DNA of 64,000 nt from SHVO01 sp050250575 (GCA_050250575.1 JBFWOJ010000008.1:114644-178643); one strand, 5' to 3'; positions 6,680 through 16,155 are shown, counted from the first letter of the stretch. Translations and numbers: made by a program. The notes: generated from the letters alone by a model not told the origin.

Positions 6680-9406
6680 GTGAGCGAAACGACCCCGAAA
6701 CCGACGCCCTTGGATATTACACCCGTCACCATCGAAGACGAGATGCGCCGCAGCTATCTCGATTACGCCATGAGCGTGATCGTCAGCCGCGCGCTTCCGG
6801 ATGTACGCGACGGCTTGAAACCGGTTCACCGCCGCATCCTCTACGGCATGAAGGAAGCCGGCTACGAGTACAACAAGCCCTTCCGCAAATCAGCCCGCAT
6901 CGTCGGGGATGTCATGGGTAAGTATCACCCCCATGGCGACCAATCGATCTACGACGCGATGGTGCGCATGGCACAGGACTTCTCCATGCGCGTGCCCCTC
7001 ATCGACGGGCAGGGTAATTTCGGTTCCATGGACGGCGATGCGCCGGCGGCGATGCGCTACACGGAATCGCGCCTGGCAAAGCCTGCGCACTCGCTGCTCG
7101 ATGATATCGACAAGGATACCGTCGACTTCCAGCCCAACTACGATGAGAGCGAACGCGAACCGGTTGTCATTCCCGCGCGCTTTCCCAACCTGCTCGTAAA
7201 CGGCGCGGGCGGCATCGCCGTCGGCATGGCCACCAACGTCCCGCCGCACAATCTCGGCGAAATCGTCGACGCCACCTGCGCCCTGATCGACGAGCCGGGC
7301 ACGACCGATGAGCGCCTGATGGAACTGGTTCCGGGCCCGGATTTCCCCACCGGCGGCATCATCCTCGGGCACGCCGGCAGCCGCGCGGCGATGATGACGG
7401 GCCGCGGCTCGGTCGTCATGCGCGGCCGCTGCGAGATCGAAGAGATCGGCAAGGATAAGCAGGCGATCGTCATCACCGAGATTCCCTATCAGGTCAACAA
7501 GTCCGCCATGATCGAGAAGATGGCGGAGTTGGTGCGCGAGAAGCGCATCGAGGGCATCGGCGACCTGCGCGATGAATCGGACCGCCGCGGCGTGCGCGTC
7601 GTGGTCGAGGTGAAGCGCGATGCCGTCGCCGACGTGGTCCTGAACCAGCTTTACAAATTCACGCCGCTGCAGACGAGCTTCGGCGTCAACATGCTGGCCA
7701 TCAACAACGGTCGGCCGGAACTGATGAACCTGCGCCAGATCCTGCTGGCCTTCATCAGTTTCCGCGAAGAGGTCATCCGCCGGCGGACGGTGTTCGAACT
7801 CAATCAGGCGCGCAACCGCGCCCACACCCTCGTCGGCCTGGCCATCGCCGTCGCCAATCTCGACGAAGTGATCAGATTGATCCGCGCCGCTCCGGATCCG
7901 AACGTGGCGCGCGAACAGTTGATGGCTCGCGACTGGCCCGCGGCGGACGTCGAGCCGCTGGTCGTGCTGATCGACGAGCCGGGCCGCAAAGTGGTCGACG
8001 GCAAGTACAAGCTTTCCGAAGAACAAGCTAAGGCGATTCTCGATCTGCGCCTGCACCGGCTCACCGGCCTCGAGCGCGACAGGATCCATGCCGAATTGAA
8101 AGAGCTGGGGTCATCGATCTCCGATTACCTCGACATCCTGCGCAGCCGCGAACGCCTGTACAAAATCATGCGCGACGAGCTGCAACAGATGAAAGCGGAG
8201 TACGGCACGCCGCGCCGGACGACCATCGAAGAGCTCGAATTCGAAACCGATATCGAAGACCTGATCCAGCGGGAGGACATGGTCGTCACGGTCACCAATA
8301 CCGGTTGGATCAAACGCGTGCCGCTGTCGACTTACCGCGCCCAGCGCCGCGGCGGCAAAGGCCGCGCCGGCATGGCTACCAAGGAAGAGGACTTCGTCCA
8401 GGCGCTGTATATCGTCAATACCCATACGCCGGTGTTGTTCTTCTCCACCCTCGGCATGGTCTACAAGCTGAAGGTCTACAAGCTGCCGGTGGGCAATCCG
8501 CAGAGCCGCGGCAAGGCGATGATCAATCTTCTGCCGCTGAAGGAAGGCGAGACGATCTCGACCGTCATGCCGATGCCGGAAGACGAAAGCACGTGGGAGC
8601 AGCTGAACGTGATGTTCGCGACCTCCGCCGGCACGGTGCGCCGCAACGACCTTTCGGATTTCGTGAACATCAACCGGACCGGCAAGATCGCCATGAAACT
8701 TGAAGAGGGCGGTGACCGGCTGATCGGCGTGATGACCTGCAGCGATCAAAACGATGTTCTGCTCTCGACGCGCCAGGGCAAATGTATCCGTTTCGCCGTT
8801 TCCGACGTACGCGTGTTCCAGAGCCGTTCCTCCGTCGGCGTGCGCGGAATCAAGCTCGCCGAAGGCGACGAGGTCATCTCGATGTCGATCCTGAAGCACG
8901 TCGATTTCGACACCGAGAGCCGTGACGCCTATCTGCGCATGGCCAAGAAGCTGCGCGGAGGCGACGAGGTCGAGGAAACGGCGGCGGACGAGCCCGCGGA
9001 AAATGGCGCCGGCTCGTCCAAGGTCCTGTCCGATGAGGAATTCAAGCGGTTCGCGGCGGGAGAGGAATTCGTCCTGACCGCCACCCGCAACGGCTTCGGC
9101 AAGCGTACGTCGGCGTACGAATACCGCATCACCGGCCGCGGCGGGCAGGGGATTGTTTCCATCGCCACGAGCAAACGTAACGGCGAAGTGGTTGCGTCGT
9201 TCCCCGTGGCCGACACGGATCAGGTGATGATGATCACCGACGCGGGACGCCTGATCCGCATTCCGGTTGCCGATATCCGGGTCGCGGGCCGTTCGACTCA
9301 AGGCGTGACCCTGTTCGCGACCGGTGAGGACGAGCACGTGACCTCGGTCGCGCATCTGCCGCTTGAAGAAAACGGGGCTGAAGAACAGGCCGTGGAAAGC
9401 GTATAA
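6680..9406 (+). CDS. gyrA: DNA gyrase subunit A
   Basis: 908 residues, GTG start. GyrA is the DNA breakage-reunion subunit of gyrase, which with GyrB introduces negative supercoils. The catalytic Tyr127 is in AAMRYTESRL. The quinolone-resistance region reads KYHPHGDQSIYDAM. The GyrA box QRRGGKGRAGM near residue 553 marks it as gyrase and not topoisomerase IV. The C-terminal beta-pinwheel follows, interrupted by an acidic insertion (about 763-785, EVEETAADEPAENG), and the tail is acidic. The position equivalent to E. coli Ser83 is Gln87 here, while the Asp87 equivalent (Asp91) is kept. Followed by coaD. Confidence 0.98.
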   Translation: MSETTPKPTPLDITPVTIEDEMRRSYLDYAMSVIVSRALPDVRDGLKPVHRRILYGMKEAGYEYNKPFRKSARIVGDVMGKYHPHGDQSIYDAMVRMAQDFSMRVPLIDGQGNFGSMDGDAPAAMRYTESRLAKPAHSLLDDIDKDTVDFQPNYDESEREPVVIPARFPNLLVNGAGGIAVGMATNVPPHNLGEIVDATCALIDEPGTTDERLMELVPGPDFPTGGIILGHAGSRAAMMTGRGSVVMRGRCEIEEIGKDKQAIVITEIPYQVNKSAMIEKMAELVREKRIEGIGDLRDESDRRGVRVVVEVKRDAVADVVLNQLYKFTPLQTSFGVNMLAINNGRPELMNLRQILLAFISFREEVIRRRTVFELNQARNRAHTLVGLAIAVANLDEVIRLIRAAPDPNVAREQLMARDWPAADVEPLVVLIDEPGRKVVDGKYKLSEEQAKAILDLRLHRLTGLERDRIHAELKELGSSISDYLDILRSRERLYKIMRDELQQMKAEYGTPRRTTIEELEFETDIEDLIQREDMVVTVTNTGWIKRVPLSTYRAQRRGGKGRAGMATKEEDFVQALYIVNTHTPVLFFSTLGMVYKLKVYKLPVGNPQSRGKAMINLLPLKEGETISTVMPMPEDESTWEQLNVMFATSAGTVRRNDLSDFVNINRTGKIAMKLEEGGDRLIGVMTCSDQNDVLLSTRQGKCIRFAVSDVRVFQSRSSVGVRGIKLAEGDEVISMSILKHVDFDTESRDAYLRMAKKLRGGDEVEETAADEPAENGAGSSKVLSDEEFKRFAAGEEFVLTATRNGFGKRTSAYEYRITGRGGQGIVSIATSKRNGEVVASFPVADTDQVMMITDAGRLIRIPVADIRVAGRSTQGVTLFATGEDEHVTSVAHLPLEENGAEEQAVESV

Positions 9407-9437
9407 TCGCGCCGCGAGGGGTAGACCGGGGGACAGT

Positions 9438-9983
9438 ATGGCGAAGAAGCAATCGCGCGCGTCAGCCGATCGCGGCGACGACGGACGTCTGCGCACGGGC
9501 GTCTATCCCGGCACGTTCGATCCCGTCACCAACGGCCATCTCGACATCATCAGCCGGGCCTCTCGCCTCGTCGATCGTCTGATCGTCGCGGTGGCGGTAA
9601 ACGCGGGGAAGGGGCCGCTCTTCTCGCTGAAAGAACGCGTCGACATGTGCCGCGCGGAAGTCGGCAAGCTGCAGCTCAATGGGATGCAGGTCGAAGTGGT
9701 ACCCTTCGACACCCTGCTGATGGACTTCGTGACCGCGCGGGGCGCCAAGCTGATCATCCGCGGTTTGCGCGCCGTTTCGGACTTCGAATACGAGTTCCAG
9801 ATGGCCGGGATGAACACCCGCATCAATCCGAAGGTCGAAACGGTGTTCTTGATGGCCTCTGAAAACCAGCAGTTCATCGCTTCGCGCCTCGTAAAGGAGG
9901 TCGCCAGCCTCGGCGGCGACATTTCGACCTTCGTTCCCAAAGGTGTGAACGAACGCGTGCGCCGAAAATATAAGGCGTCCTAG
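9438..9983 (+). CDS. coaD: Phosphopantetheine adenylyltransferase
   Basis: 181 residues. CoaD catalyses the fourth step of CoA synthesis, transfer of AMP from ATP to 4'-phosphopantetheine. The nucleotidyltransferase motif is TGVYPGTFDPVTNGH (T31-N-G-H34), with LIIRGLRAVSDFEYEFQMA and the C-terminal ISTFVPKGV typical of bacterial PPAT. The family is about 160 long; this one has some 18 extra hydrophilic residues at the N-terminus. The ATG at 9438 is preferred, with GGGGGA just upstream, over an in-frame start inside gyrA. It is 31 bp behind gyrA and probably cotranscribed. Confidence 0.95.
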   Translation: MAKKQSRASADRGDDGRLRTGVYPGTFDPVTNGHLDIISRASRLVDRLIVAVAVNAGKGPLFSLKERVDMCRAEVGKLQLNGMQVEVVPFDTLLMDFVTARGAKLIIRGLRAVSDFEYEFQMAGMNTRINPKVETVFLMASENQQFIASRLVKEVASLGGDISTFVPKGVNERVRRKYKAS

Positions 9984-10079
9984 AACATAGCCCTTCCGCA
10001 GGCCGTTCGCGTCCTGGTCCCTTGTGCCTCGCAGGGTGGGCGGTTATGACTTTCCGTCCTCGGCTAGGAGACGTTTCCA

Positions 10080-10826
10080 GTGTTCCAGACGCGCTTTTTT
10101 GTCGTTGCCGCGTTCGCGTTGTCACTCTTGATGTGCTTCGCGTTCAGCGCAGAAGTCTTTGCCCAGGCCGCGCCTGCGGCTCCGGCGGCGAAAGCAAAGC
10201 CGCCCGCGGTCGTGCCGTTGGCGCCGCCCAAGCCCAAACCCAGCCCGACGGGTCAGCCTGCTTCGCAGGCGCCGGCGGCAAAGCCGAAACCCGCAGCTCC
10301 GGCTGCGCCCGTCCCTCCGAAGGAGACCGTTAAATTGGACCCGGAATTTACGCTTTATCTCGACCTCGAATACGGCCGCGTGGTTATACGCATGCGCCCC
10401 GATCTTGCGCCAGTGCACGTCGCGCGCGTGAAAGAACTGACGCGCCAGGGATTCTATGACGGCGTCGTGTTTCACCGGGTGATCGACGGCTTCATGGCGC
10501 AGACCGGCGATCCCCAGGGGGACGGCACCGGCGGCTCGGGTAAGAACATCCAGGCCGAATTCAATAAGGAAAGTCACGTTCGCGGTGCCGTCTCAATGGC
10601 ACGGGCCGCAAACATCAACAGCGCCGACAGCCAGTTCTTTATCGTTCTGCAGGACAGCACGCACCTCGACGGCAACTATACCCTCTGGGGCCAAGTCGTT
10701 TCGGGCATGGAGTTTGTCGATCGCATCCGCAAGGGCGATCCGAGCGCGAATGGGCGGGTACCTTATCCGGATCGCATCATCCGGATGCAGGTAGCGGCGG
10801 ACGCCGATAAGGCGAAGAAAAAATAA
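10080..10826 (+). CDS. Secreted cyclophilin-type peptidyl-prolyl cis-trans isomerase
   Basis: 248 residues, GTG start with GGAG about 9 bases upstream. Signal peptide about 1-28 (ending EVFAQA). A Pro/Ala/Lys-rich linker (about 29-82) precedes a compact bacterial cyclophilin domain, with the catalytic segment FYDGVVFHRVIDGFMAQTGDP, then SADSQFFIVLQD and LDGNYTLWGQVVSGM. It is probably a periplasmic folding catalyst acting on X-Pro bonds. The long linker suggests spanning cell-wall space or surface display (inference). The order gyrA-coaD-ppi is common in Alphaproteobacteria. Confidence 0.93.
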   Translation: MFQTRFFVVAAFALSLLMCFAFSAEVFAQAAPAAPAAKAKPPAVVPLAPPKPKPSPTGQPASQAPAAKPKPAAPAAPVPPKETVKLDPEFTLYLDLEYGRVVIRMRPDLAPVHVARVKELTRQGFYDGVVFHRVIDGFMAQTGDPQGDGTGGSGKNIQAEFNKESHVRGAVSMARAANINSADSQFFIVLQDSTHLDGNYTLWGQVVSGMEFVDRIRKGDPSANGRVPYPDRIIRMQVAADADKAKKK

Positions 10827-10829
10827 AAC

Positions 10830-12608
10830 TTAGGTGCGCGCGCCGATAAGCGCGGTCCAGGCCTCTTCCATCTCCCGGATCGACGCCTGATCGTCGAAGA
10901 GGAGAGACCTCGCCGCCGCGATCTGTGCGCGGGTCTGTGCGCGGAATTTTTCGTCGTGCACGAGGCGCACGGCGGCCTCGACGTAGGCCCGCGGCGTTTC
11001 AACGACCGGCGCGCTGATTCTCATGCGGCGGTAGAAGGCCAGTGTGTGCCGGCCACGCATGAACTCGCCCGGCATATGGACGATAGGCGTGCCCATGGCG
11101 AAGGTCTCGAGGGAAGTTCGCCCTCCGGACCATTGCGGCACGTCGAGCGCCACGTCGGCGACCGCCGCGAGCGCCAGGAAACGTTCCCGGCGCAGCCGTG
11201 GCAGGAACCTGACGCGCGAAATATTGGCCCCCATCCGAGTCTTGAGGCGCTCCGCGAGCAGACCATCCAGGTGTGCACCGTTGCTCAGCAAATAAAGGGT
11301 GCCCTTGGGATCCTCCGCTAGAATGCCGGCCAGGATGCCATCGAACCGCGGATGAATTTTGCACAAGCTTTGCATGCAAACATACGCTGGTCCGCCCTCA
11401 AGGCCCAAGTCGGCGCGAGACGCCGCCGCTGCCGGAGGGCGTTCGGCCGCAAAGGTCAGTCCTTTTAAGCGCAGCAATTGCTCGCGATAGAATTTTTGTC
11501 CGTCCGGCGGCTCCATGTCATCCACGGAAATAAAGGCATCGATGGTCGAAAGCCCCGTCGTGCTGGGATGACCCCAGGTTACCGTCTGCACGGTGGCAAG
11601 ACGCGAGTAGGCGAGGAAATATGTAAAGGCGTCGATGCCGATTTCCGGGAAATGAAGGATGTCGAGCTTCTCGGCAGCGATCGCCGCCCGCGCGGCGGCA
11701 AGATCGCCGGGAACGTCGACAAAACGCGCGATTTCGCGAAACCGATCGGTTTCCTCGTCATGCAAGCTGTGCGCAGGCCGGAAGAGCACGAGATCGAAGC
11801 GGCTGCGGTCGAGACCGGCCACGAGGCCGTAATTCAAATAACCGATCGTTTGATTCGAGAAGAAGGCGCTAAACATCCCGATCCGCAGTTTTCGTCCGCG
11901 CGCCGAAGCGCCGACATGCGGCGCCGTCGCGGCCAAAGAGGGCGTTGCCGCCAGGCAGTACGCGGCATAGGCCTCGGCCAGCGCACGATCATCCTTAGCC
12001 TGGTAGTTCAGCATGAAGATCGGCGAGAGCCCGGCGCGAAACGGATCGTCGATCTGCGTCTCCGGTCCGGCGGCCAGCGCCGCGGCGAAACGCGCGCGTG
12101 CCTCGTCGGCTTCCTGTTCGCTGCGTGCGACGACCGGCTGCGTGAAGGCCGCCTTGAAGCGCGCAAGGGCGCGGTCCGATCGATCCCCGTCCGCCCCCGC
12201 GCGGCGGAGGAGAAGCTCTCGCTCTTCGTCGATCCTCCCTTTGCCGCGCAGAAAGCTGGCGAGCATGGACACGGCGGCATCGTTGTGCGGATCTCGCGCC
12301 AGCGCCTTTCGCAGATCCTTCTCGACACCCGCGTGATCGAAGACGCGGCCGCACACCTGTGCGGCTCTCAGATAGGGACCTGGGTCCGCCGGTAGAAGAC
12401 GTGCGAGGATGTAGTACGTCTTACGCGCGGCCGTGTGCTGGTCGGCCAGCTCGTAAACGTGGGCGAGGCGGGCGATCAGCTCGACGTCGTCGGTTTGAAC
12501 CGCAAGGGCCTCCCGCAGAACAGCCGCGGCCTGCTCATAATCGGTGAGATCGACGAGGCGCTGCACAGCGGCGAGCGTTTGGCGCCGCGTCACCTCGGCC
12601 GCACTCAT
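10830..12608 (-). CDS. TPR protein with O-GlcNAc transferase (SPINDLY/GT41-like) domain
   Basis: 592 residues. The first ~200 form TPR-like helical repeats (e.g. YEQAAAVLREALAVQTDDVELIARLAHVYEL). From about residue 240 there is a GT41-type glycosyltransferase: RGRKLRIGMFSAFFSNQTIGY, then TVTWGHPSTTGLSTIDAFISV and SGGRTSLETFAMGTPIVHMPG, matching the nucleotide-sugar binding C-lobe. Bacterial members glycosylate proteins (flagellin, adhesins) or act in polysaccharide synthesis; target unknown here. It is convergent with the cyclophilin, stops 3 bp apart. Confidence 0.87.
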   Translation of the reverse strand: MSAAEVTRRQTLAAVQRLVDLTDYEQAAAVLREALAVQTDDVELIARLAHVYELADQHTAARKTYYILARLLPADPGPYLRAAQVCGRVFDHAGVEKDLRKALARDPHNDAAVSMLASFLRGKGRIDEERELLLRRAGADGDRSDRALARFKAAFTQPVVARSEQEADEARARFAAALAAGPETQIDDPFRAGLSPIFMLNYQAKDDRALAEAYAAYCLAATPSLAATAPHVGASARGRKLRIGMFSAFFSNQTIGYLNYGLVAGLDRSRFDLVLFRPAHSLHDEETDRFREIARFVDVPGDLAAARAAIAAEKLDILHFPEIGIDAFTYFLAYSRLATVQTVTWGHPSTTGLSTIDAFISVDDMEPPDGQKFYREQLLRLKGLTFAAERPPAAAASRADLGLEGGPAYVCMQSLCKIHPRFDGILAGILAEDPKGTLYLLSNGAHLDGLLAERLKTRMGANISRVRFLPRLRRERFLALAAVADVALDVPQWSGGRTSLETFAMGTPIVHMPGEFMRGRHTLAFYRRMRISAPVVETPRAYVEAAVRLVHDEKFRAQTRAQIAAARSLLFDDQASIREMEEAWTALIGART

Positions 12609-12745
12609 CGGGAAGCCCCTAACACCTTTGTTTCGCTATCTTTAGCCCAGGCAATCGGCAGGGACAATCAGCCGCACCCGCGCACCATCATCGCTTCCTT
12701 GACCGCGAAAACCGGCGCCCCTATGGTGCGGCCCTTCGCGCGGTC

Positions 12746-12820
12746 GGGCCCGTAGCTCAGCGGTAGAGCATCGCACTTTTAATGCGGTGGTCGATGGTTC
12801 GAATCCATCCGGGCTCACCA
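12746..12820 (+). tRNA. tRNA-Lys (UUU), CCA encoded
   Basis: Full cloverleaf: acceptor GGGCCCG/CGGGCTC, D-arm GCTC/GAGC, anticodon stem TCGCA/TGCGG around loop CTTTTAA (anticodon TTT), T-arm GATGG/CCATC around TTCGAAT, encoded CCA. Its 3' end is the integration site of the adjacent mobile element. Confidence 0.96.
12804..12820. repeat. attL core
   Basis: TCCATCCGGGCTCACCA, the tRNA-Lys T-arm/acceptor 3' half. The identical 17-mer is at 28814-28830. Confidence 0.9.
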
Positions 12821-12848
12821 ATCCTCGAAGCGACGTCAATAATTCCAA

Positions 12849-13940
12849 TCACTTCTCCGCTGCTTTGGCTAACCGCTGCGGAAGGTTAGCCAAGTTCTGT
12901 TCGCGATCCGGGCCGGCGAGGGCGCCGATCGCGGCGTCGGCCAGCACAATCTGCGCGGCCGCTTTCGTGTACCTCTCAACTTCCCGCAGCGACGCGTGGC
13001 CCGTGACCGCGGCGATCTGGCTCGCGCTGCAGCCGGCTTCGGCGAGGCGGCGCGCAGCGGCCTTGCGCAGGCCGTGGGCCGCGCAGCGGTCGGGCAGGCC
13101 GGCGTCGCGGATGTGATCGTGGAACCAGTTGCCGAAGCCTGCCGGCGTAAACGGCTTGCCGAACGCTGTGGTGAGGAATGTCAGGTGATCGCGCGGCGCC
13201 TGCTCGAGGACCGCGGCGAGTTCCGGATGCACGGCGACGGCCAGCGTGGCGCCGGTCTTCTGCTGCCGCAGGTGGATGCGCCCCTGGCGCAGGTGCTGCC
13301 ATCCCATGCCGATCACGTCGCCGCGGCGCTGCCCCGTGTACAGGAGGAGCGCGAAGGCGAGCCGCGCCCGCGAGCCGATCGGGTGCGCGGCCTCGAAGGC
13401 CGCGATCTCTTCCTCCGTCCAGCTGTGGATCCCTTCGGACTTCTGGCGCACCGCTTGCACGCCCGCGGTCGGATCATCTTTGCGCAGGCCGGCGTCGATC
13501 GCGACGCGCATCAGCAGGCGCAGCACCTTGAGGAGATTCCGGCCGGCGGCCGGGGTCTCGACCTTCGCCTCGATCAGGCGCTTGATATGTTCGCGCTGCA
13601 GCTCCGCGATCGGCCCGGTGCCGTGCTCCTGCCGGAACCTCTCAAGAATATTTCGCCGCATGCGCTGAGTGCCTGGCGCCAGGCCCGCCCAATCGGTCGA
13701 CCTATAGTAACGCGCGATCGCATCCGAGACGCTGCCGACGCGCACGCGATCGGCGCCGATGCCGGTCTCGACGCGCGGCAGGCCATCACGCCATGCGCGA
13801 TATTCATTTTCGAAGTCGACGGTCCCCGGCGCCGCCCGAAAGTAAAGGGTCGCAAAGCCGGTGCGGCGCGCTCGATAGCGCCATTTTCCGTGGCGGTCCT
13901 GGAATTCGGAAACGTACTTCGGCAGCCCTCGACGCTTCAT
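12849..13940 (-). CDS. int: Tyrosine recombinase integrase
   Basis: 363 residues. Catalyses site-specific integration and excision at the tRNA. The catalytic set is visible: Arg205 in TGQRRGD, Lys228 in QQKTG, His289 and Arg292 in HGLRK, His315 in TGHAS and the nucleophile Tyr324 in VERYTKA. The N-terminal ~90 residues resemble an arm-binding domain and are followed by a SAM-like core-binding domain. The ATG at 13940 overlaps the stop of the upstream gene as ATGA, so translation is probably coupled; an earlier in-frame start exists but lies inside that gene. The 3' end is 28 bp from the attL core. Confidence 0.95.
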   Translation of the reverse strand: MKRRGLPKYVSEFQDRHGKWRYRARRTGFATLYFRAAPGTVDFENEYRAWRDGLPRVETGIGADRVRVGSVSDAIARYYRSTDWAGLAPGTQRMRRNILERFRQEHGTGPIAELQREHIKRLIEAKVETPAAGRNLLKVLRLLMRVAIDAGLRKDDPTAGVQAVRQKSEGIHSWTEEEIAAFEAAHPIGSRARLAFALLLYTGQRRGDVIGMGWQHLRQGRIHLRQQKTGATLAVAVHPELAAVLEQAPRDHLTFLTTAFGKPFTPAGFGNWFHDHIRDAGLPDRCAAHGLRKAAARRLAEAGCSASQIAAVTGHASLREVERYTKAAAQIVLADAAIGALAGPDREQNLANLPQRLAKAAEK

Positions 13941-14194
13941 TTGAGCACCCTGTCCCAATAGTTTGCGGAGTCCTGCCCCCCATTGATTTGCGTCTCGAAC
14001 GCCCCGTCAAGGGCGACGCGATCCCAAACCAGCCGACTGTGGAATTGAAGCGGCTTCGGAAAGCGGCCCTCGGCGACGAGCTGGTCGAAAAGACCTGGCG
14101 AAATCCCGACGTAAGCTGCTGCCTGGACTCGCGAAAGTCCGCGTGGCGCAAGGCCCGTGGGCAAGGCAGGGCGGGCGGCCTTCTCAGCGCTCAT
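13937..14194 (-). CDS. Small HTH DNA-binding protein, excisionase/AlpA-like
   Basis: 85 residues from the ATG at 14194, which overlaps the helicase stop by 11 bases. The middle is a MerR/AlpA-type winged helix (GLSRVQAAAYVGISPGLFDQLVAEGRFP, then VWDRVALDGAFE). Proteins of this type next to an integrase commonly act as recombination directionality factors or as AlpA-like activators. It is coupled to int by ATGA. Role inferred from fold and position. Confidence 0.75.
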   Translation of the reverse strand: MSAEKAARPALPTGLAPRGLSRVQAAAYVGISPGLFDQLVAEGRFPKPLQFHSRLVWDRVALDGAFETQINGGQDSANYWDRVLK

Positions 14195-15734
14195 AGTCGT
14201 CCGCCTCGTCGGATTCCGGTGTTGAGGGCGCCCCGCCGATCGTCGCATCCATTACCTCGAGGCCGGCGTCGTTCATAAAGCCGGCGCTTTGCCCTGCACG
14301 GAGCTCAGCTGGCGTCGGACCCGCGATACGGAAGCCACGCAAGCACGTGCAGACACGTGAACAAGCGGTGTCGGCATCTTTATACCGCGCCTCATTAATT
14401 GCGTGGCGGTGGCCCGCATCGCGGAGAAGCTTCCCGAATTGTTTCACCGTTAGATTACGATGGCCGGCATTCCAGCGGTTGTAGGCGTCGGTCAGCTTCT
14501 GTAACGGCGTAAGAGTGTCCTTCGACGGTATTAACCGCTCCGCGATGAACTGCCGCACCGGGTTCATCTCGTCGCGATAGCTGGTCAGGATCGCGCGCGA
14601 GGCCTCGACGACCGGCCATTGGCCGTGACGATCGACCAGGCGTTTCGCGCCCTCGACGGCCCAAACGAGAATGCCGGGCAACTCAGCCTGCAGCTTTTCG
14701 AGCAGCGCGCGGTCCTGCTTCGATTCCGGGATTTCTTCGTCGAAAGGAATGATCAGCAGGCGATTAAAGGTCGCCGCCGTGTGATCGCTCAGCTTCGGCA
14801 GATTGTTCGTCGCGATGATGTGCTTCGCGGTCGGGACATACATCTCGGCGTTCACATACTTGGCGTCGAGCATCACCGGCTCTTCCGTCGAGACCAGCGT
14901 CTTGAACCCGCCGTCGGCGACCATGGCGGACGCCGAGAGCTCGGTCATGATATTCAACGCCTTGCCCTTCAGCACGGACCGCCGCTGCGGATCATCCATA
15001 TCCACGACGCTGAGTTGGCATGTGAAGTCGCTGCCGACCAAGGCCTTCGCCAGCATCACTGGCACGGATTTTCCGGTGTTCGTGTCTCCGTAAAGAACGA
15101 GTGCGCGCTTATATCGGGCGTGCGCCAGACAGACGTACCCGAAGAACTCCTGCAGCGCCGCGCGGCGGCCGCCGTCCTTCGCCGGCGGGAACCATTGATC
15201 GAGGGCAGATAGCCACCGCGGCGCGGTCGCGCCGGCGTCGAATTTCACGGGCAGGCAACGATCGAGCATATTCTCGGCGGCGTGCGGCCGCAGCTCACCC
15301 GACCGGACGTCGAGAATTCCGTTCGCGCACGGGATCTCCCAATCCTGCACGCGGCCCCATTGCACCTTGCTTTGATAGGTCGCAGCCTTAATCCGGTCGA
15401 CAATCTCGCGCCGCTTGCCGGCGTTCGCTCTAATGTCCTGGTTAAGCGCAATGTTGTTCAGCGCCGCGGTCGAGAGGACCGACCAGGCGCCGACGGCGTC
15501 GTCGTACTTATAGACTTGGTTCGTATCATCGGTGATGAGCTTCATCGACTGCAGCAGGCCGTCGACGATCCTCGCAATGGCGCCCCGCTTGGCGGCCAAG
15601 GCGCGTCGTTCATGCTCCTGAAGCTCAACATACTCGCCGGCGTCTTGGGCACCATCGAGAACCCGCGCGACCGCTTCGGCGCCGCTCACCGGGCGTGCAT
15701 TTTCAAGGTCCCGCGTCACGTCTTCAACAGACAT
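14184..15734 (-). CDS. D5-family superfamily 3 helicase of phage/plasmid type
   Basis: 516 residues. P4-alpha/D5-like replicative helicases load at an element's own origin. Seen: a D5 N-terminal region (NGILDVRSGELRPH), Walker A GDTNTGKS (residues 216-223), the acidic LNIMTELS strand, the sensor segment HIIATNNLPKLSDHTAATFNR with LLIIPF, and a C-terminal winged-helix region (LTPLQKLTDAYNRW). An N-terminal primase (AEP or Toprim) domain is not apparent, so priming may depend on the host. The start overlaps the upstream gene by 11 bases. Its presence argues for autonomous replication after excision. Confidence 0.9.
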   Translation of the reverse strand: MSVEDVTRDLENARPVSGAEAVARVLDGAQDAGEYVELQEHERRALAAKRGAIARIVDGLLQSMKLITDDTNQVYKYDDAVGAWSVLSTAALNNIALNQDIRANAGKRREIVDRIKAATYQSKVQWGRVQDWEIPCANGILDVRSGELRPHAAENMLDRCLPVKFDAGATAPRWLSALDQWFPPAKDGGRRAALQEFFGYVCLAHARYKRALVLYGDTNTGKSVPVMLAKALVGSDFTCQLSVVDMDDPQRRSVLKGKALNIMTELSASAMVADGGFKTLVSTEEPVMLDAKYVNAEMYVPTAKHIIATNNLPKLSDHTAATFNRLLIIPFDEEIPESKQDRALLEKLQAELPGILVWAVEGAKRLVDRHGQWPVVEASRAILTSYRDEMNPVRQFIAERLIPSKDTLTPLQKLTDAYNRWNAGHRNLTVKQFGKLLRDAGHRHAINEARYKDADTACSRVCTCLRGFRIAGPTPAELRAGQSAGFMNDAGLEVMDATIGGAPSTPESDEADDYER

Positions 15735-16155
15735 GCGCGCCTCCCGTTGACACCGGCAGCGCGCCGGCGCCGATCGTGTCCAGGCGGCCGAGGGCGCCCG
15801 CCGCGGCGCGCAAGGACACGAATCGCGGGCCCGCCAGGGTGCGCTCCTGGATGATCTTCGCCGCGAGCGCCGCGGCCTTCACGTTGCGAGTAGATATCCG
15901 GCCGCCGGCGAAGGCGCGCAGCGCCTCGACGCCGAGGCCGAACCGCGGCTGATAGTGCCAGCCATCGCTTTCGAGTTTGTAAGTCATTCGCCCAACCTTC
16001 CGCCGGCCGATCTGCAGGGTGCAAAACACCTCTTGCGCCATGAGCGCATCGGCCATGGCACCTGCGAGCGGCTTGAGTGCTCGTAACGACATCGAAAACC
16101 CGAACGGCCGGCCGGCGCGCATCGCCGGCGACATTGCTGTTTCAACCGTGGGCAT
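15724..16155 (-). CDS. Hypothetical protein upstream of the helicase
   Basis: About 143 residues from an ATG at 16155. The start is uncertain: no good ribosome site is seen there, and ATGs at 16134 or an upstream GTG are alternatives. The stop overlaps the helicase start. The C-terminal half is Ala-rich and helical (NVKAAALAAKIIQERTLAG). No family recognised. A copy of the 15-bp palindrome lies 91 bp upstream of the chosen start. Confidence 0.5.
   Translation of the reverse strand: MPTVETAMSPAMRAGRPFGFSMSLRALKPLAGAMADALMAQEVFCTLQIGRRKVGRMTYKLESDGWHYQPRFGLGVEALRAFAGGRISTRNVKAAALAAKIIQERTLAGPRFVSLRAAAGALGRLDTIGAGALPVSTGGAHVC

Noticed and set aside
6890..9496. Two long open frames antisense to gyrA (399 and 461 codons).
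   Set aside because: Products are His/Asp/Arg-rich without any domain, and gyrA on the other strand is certain. High GC gives long shadow frames.
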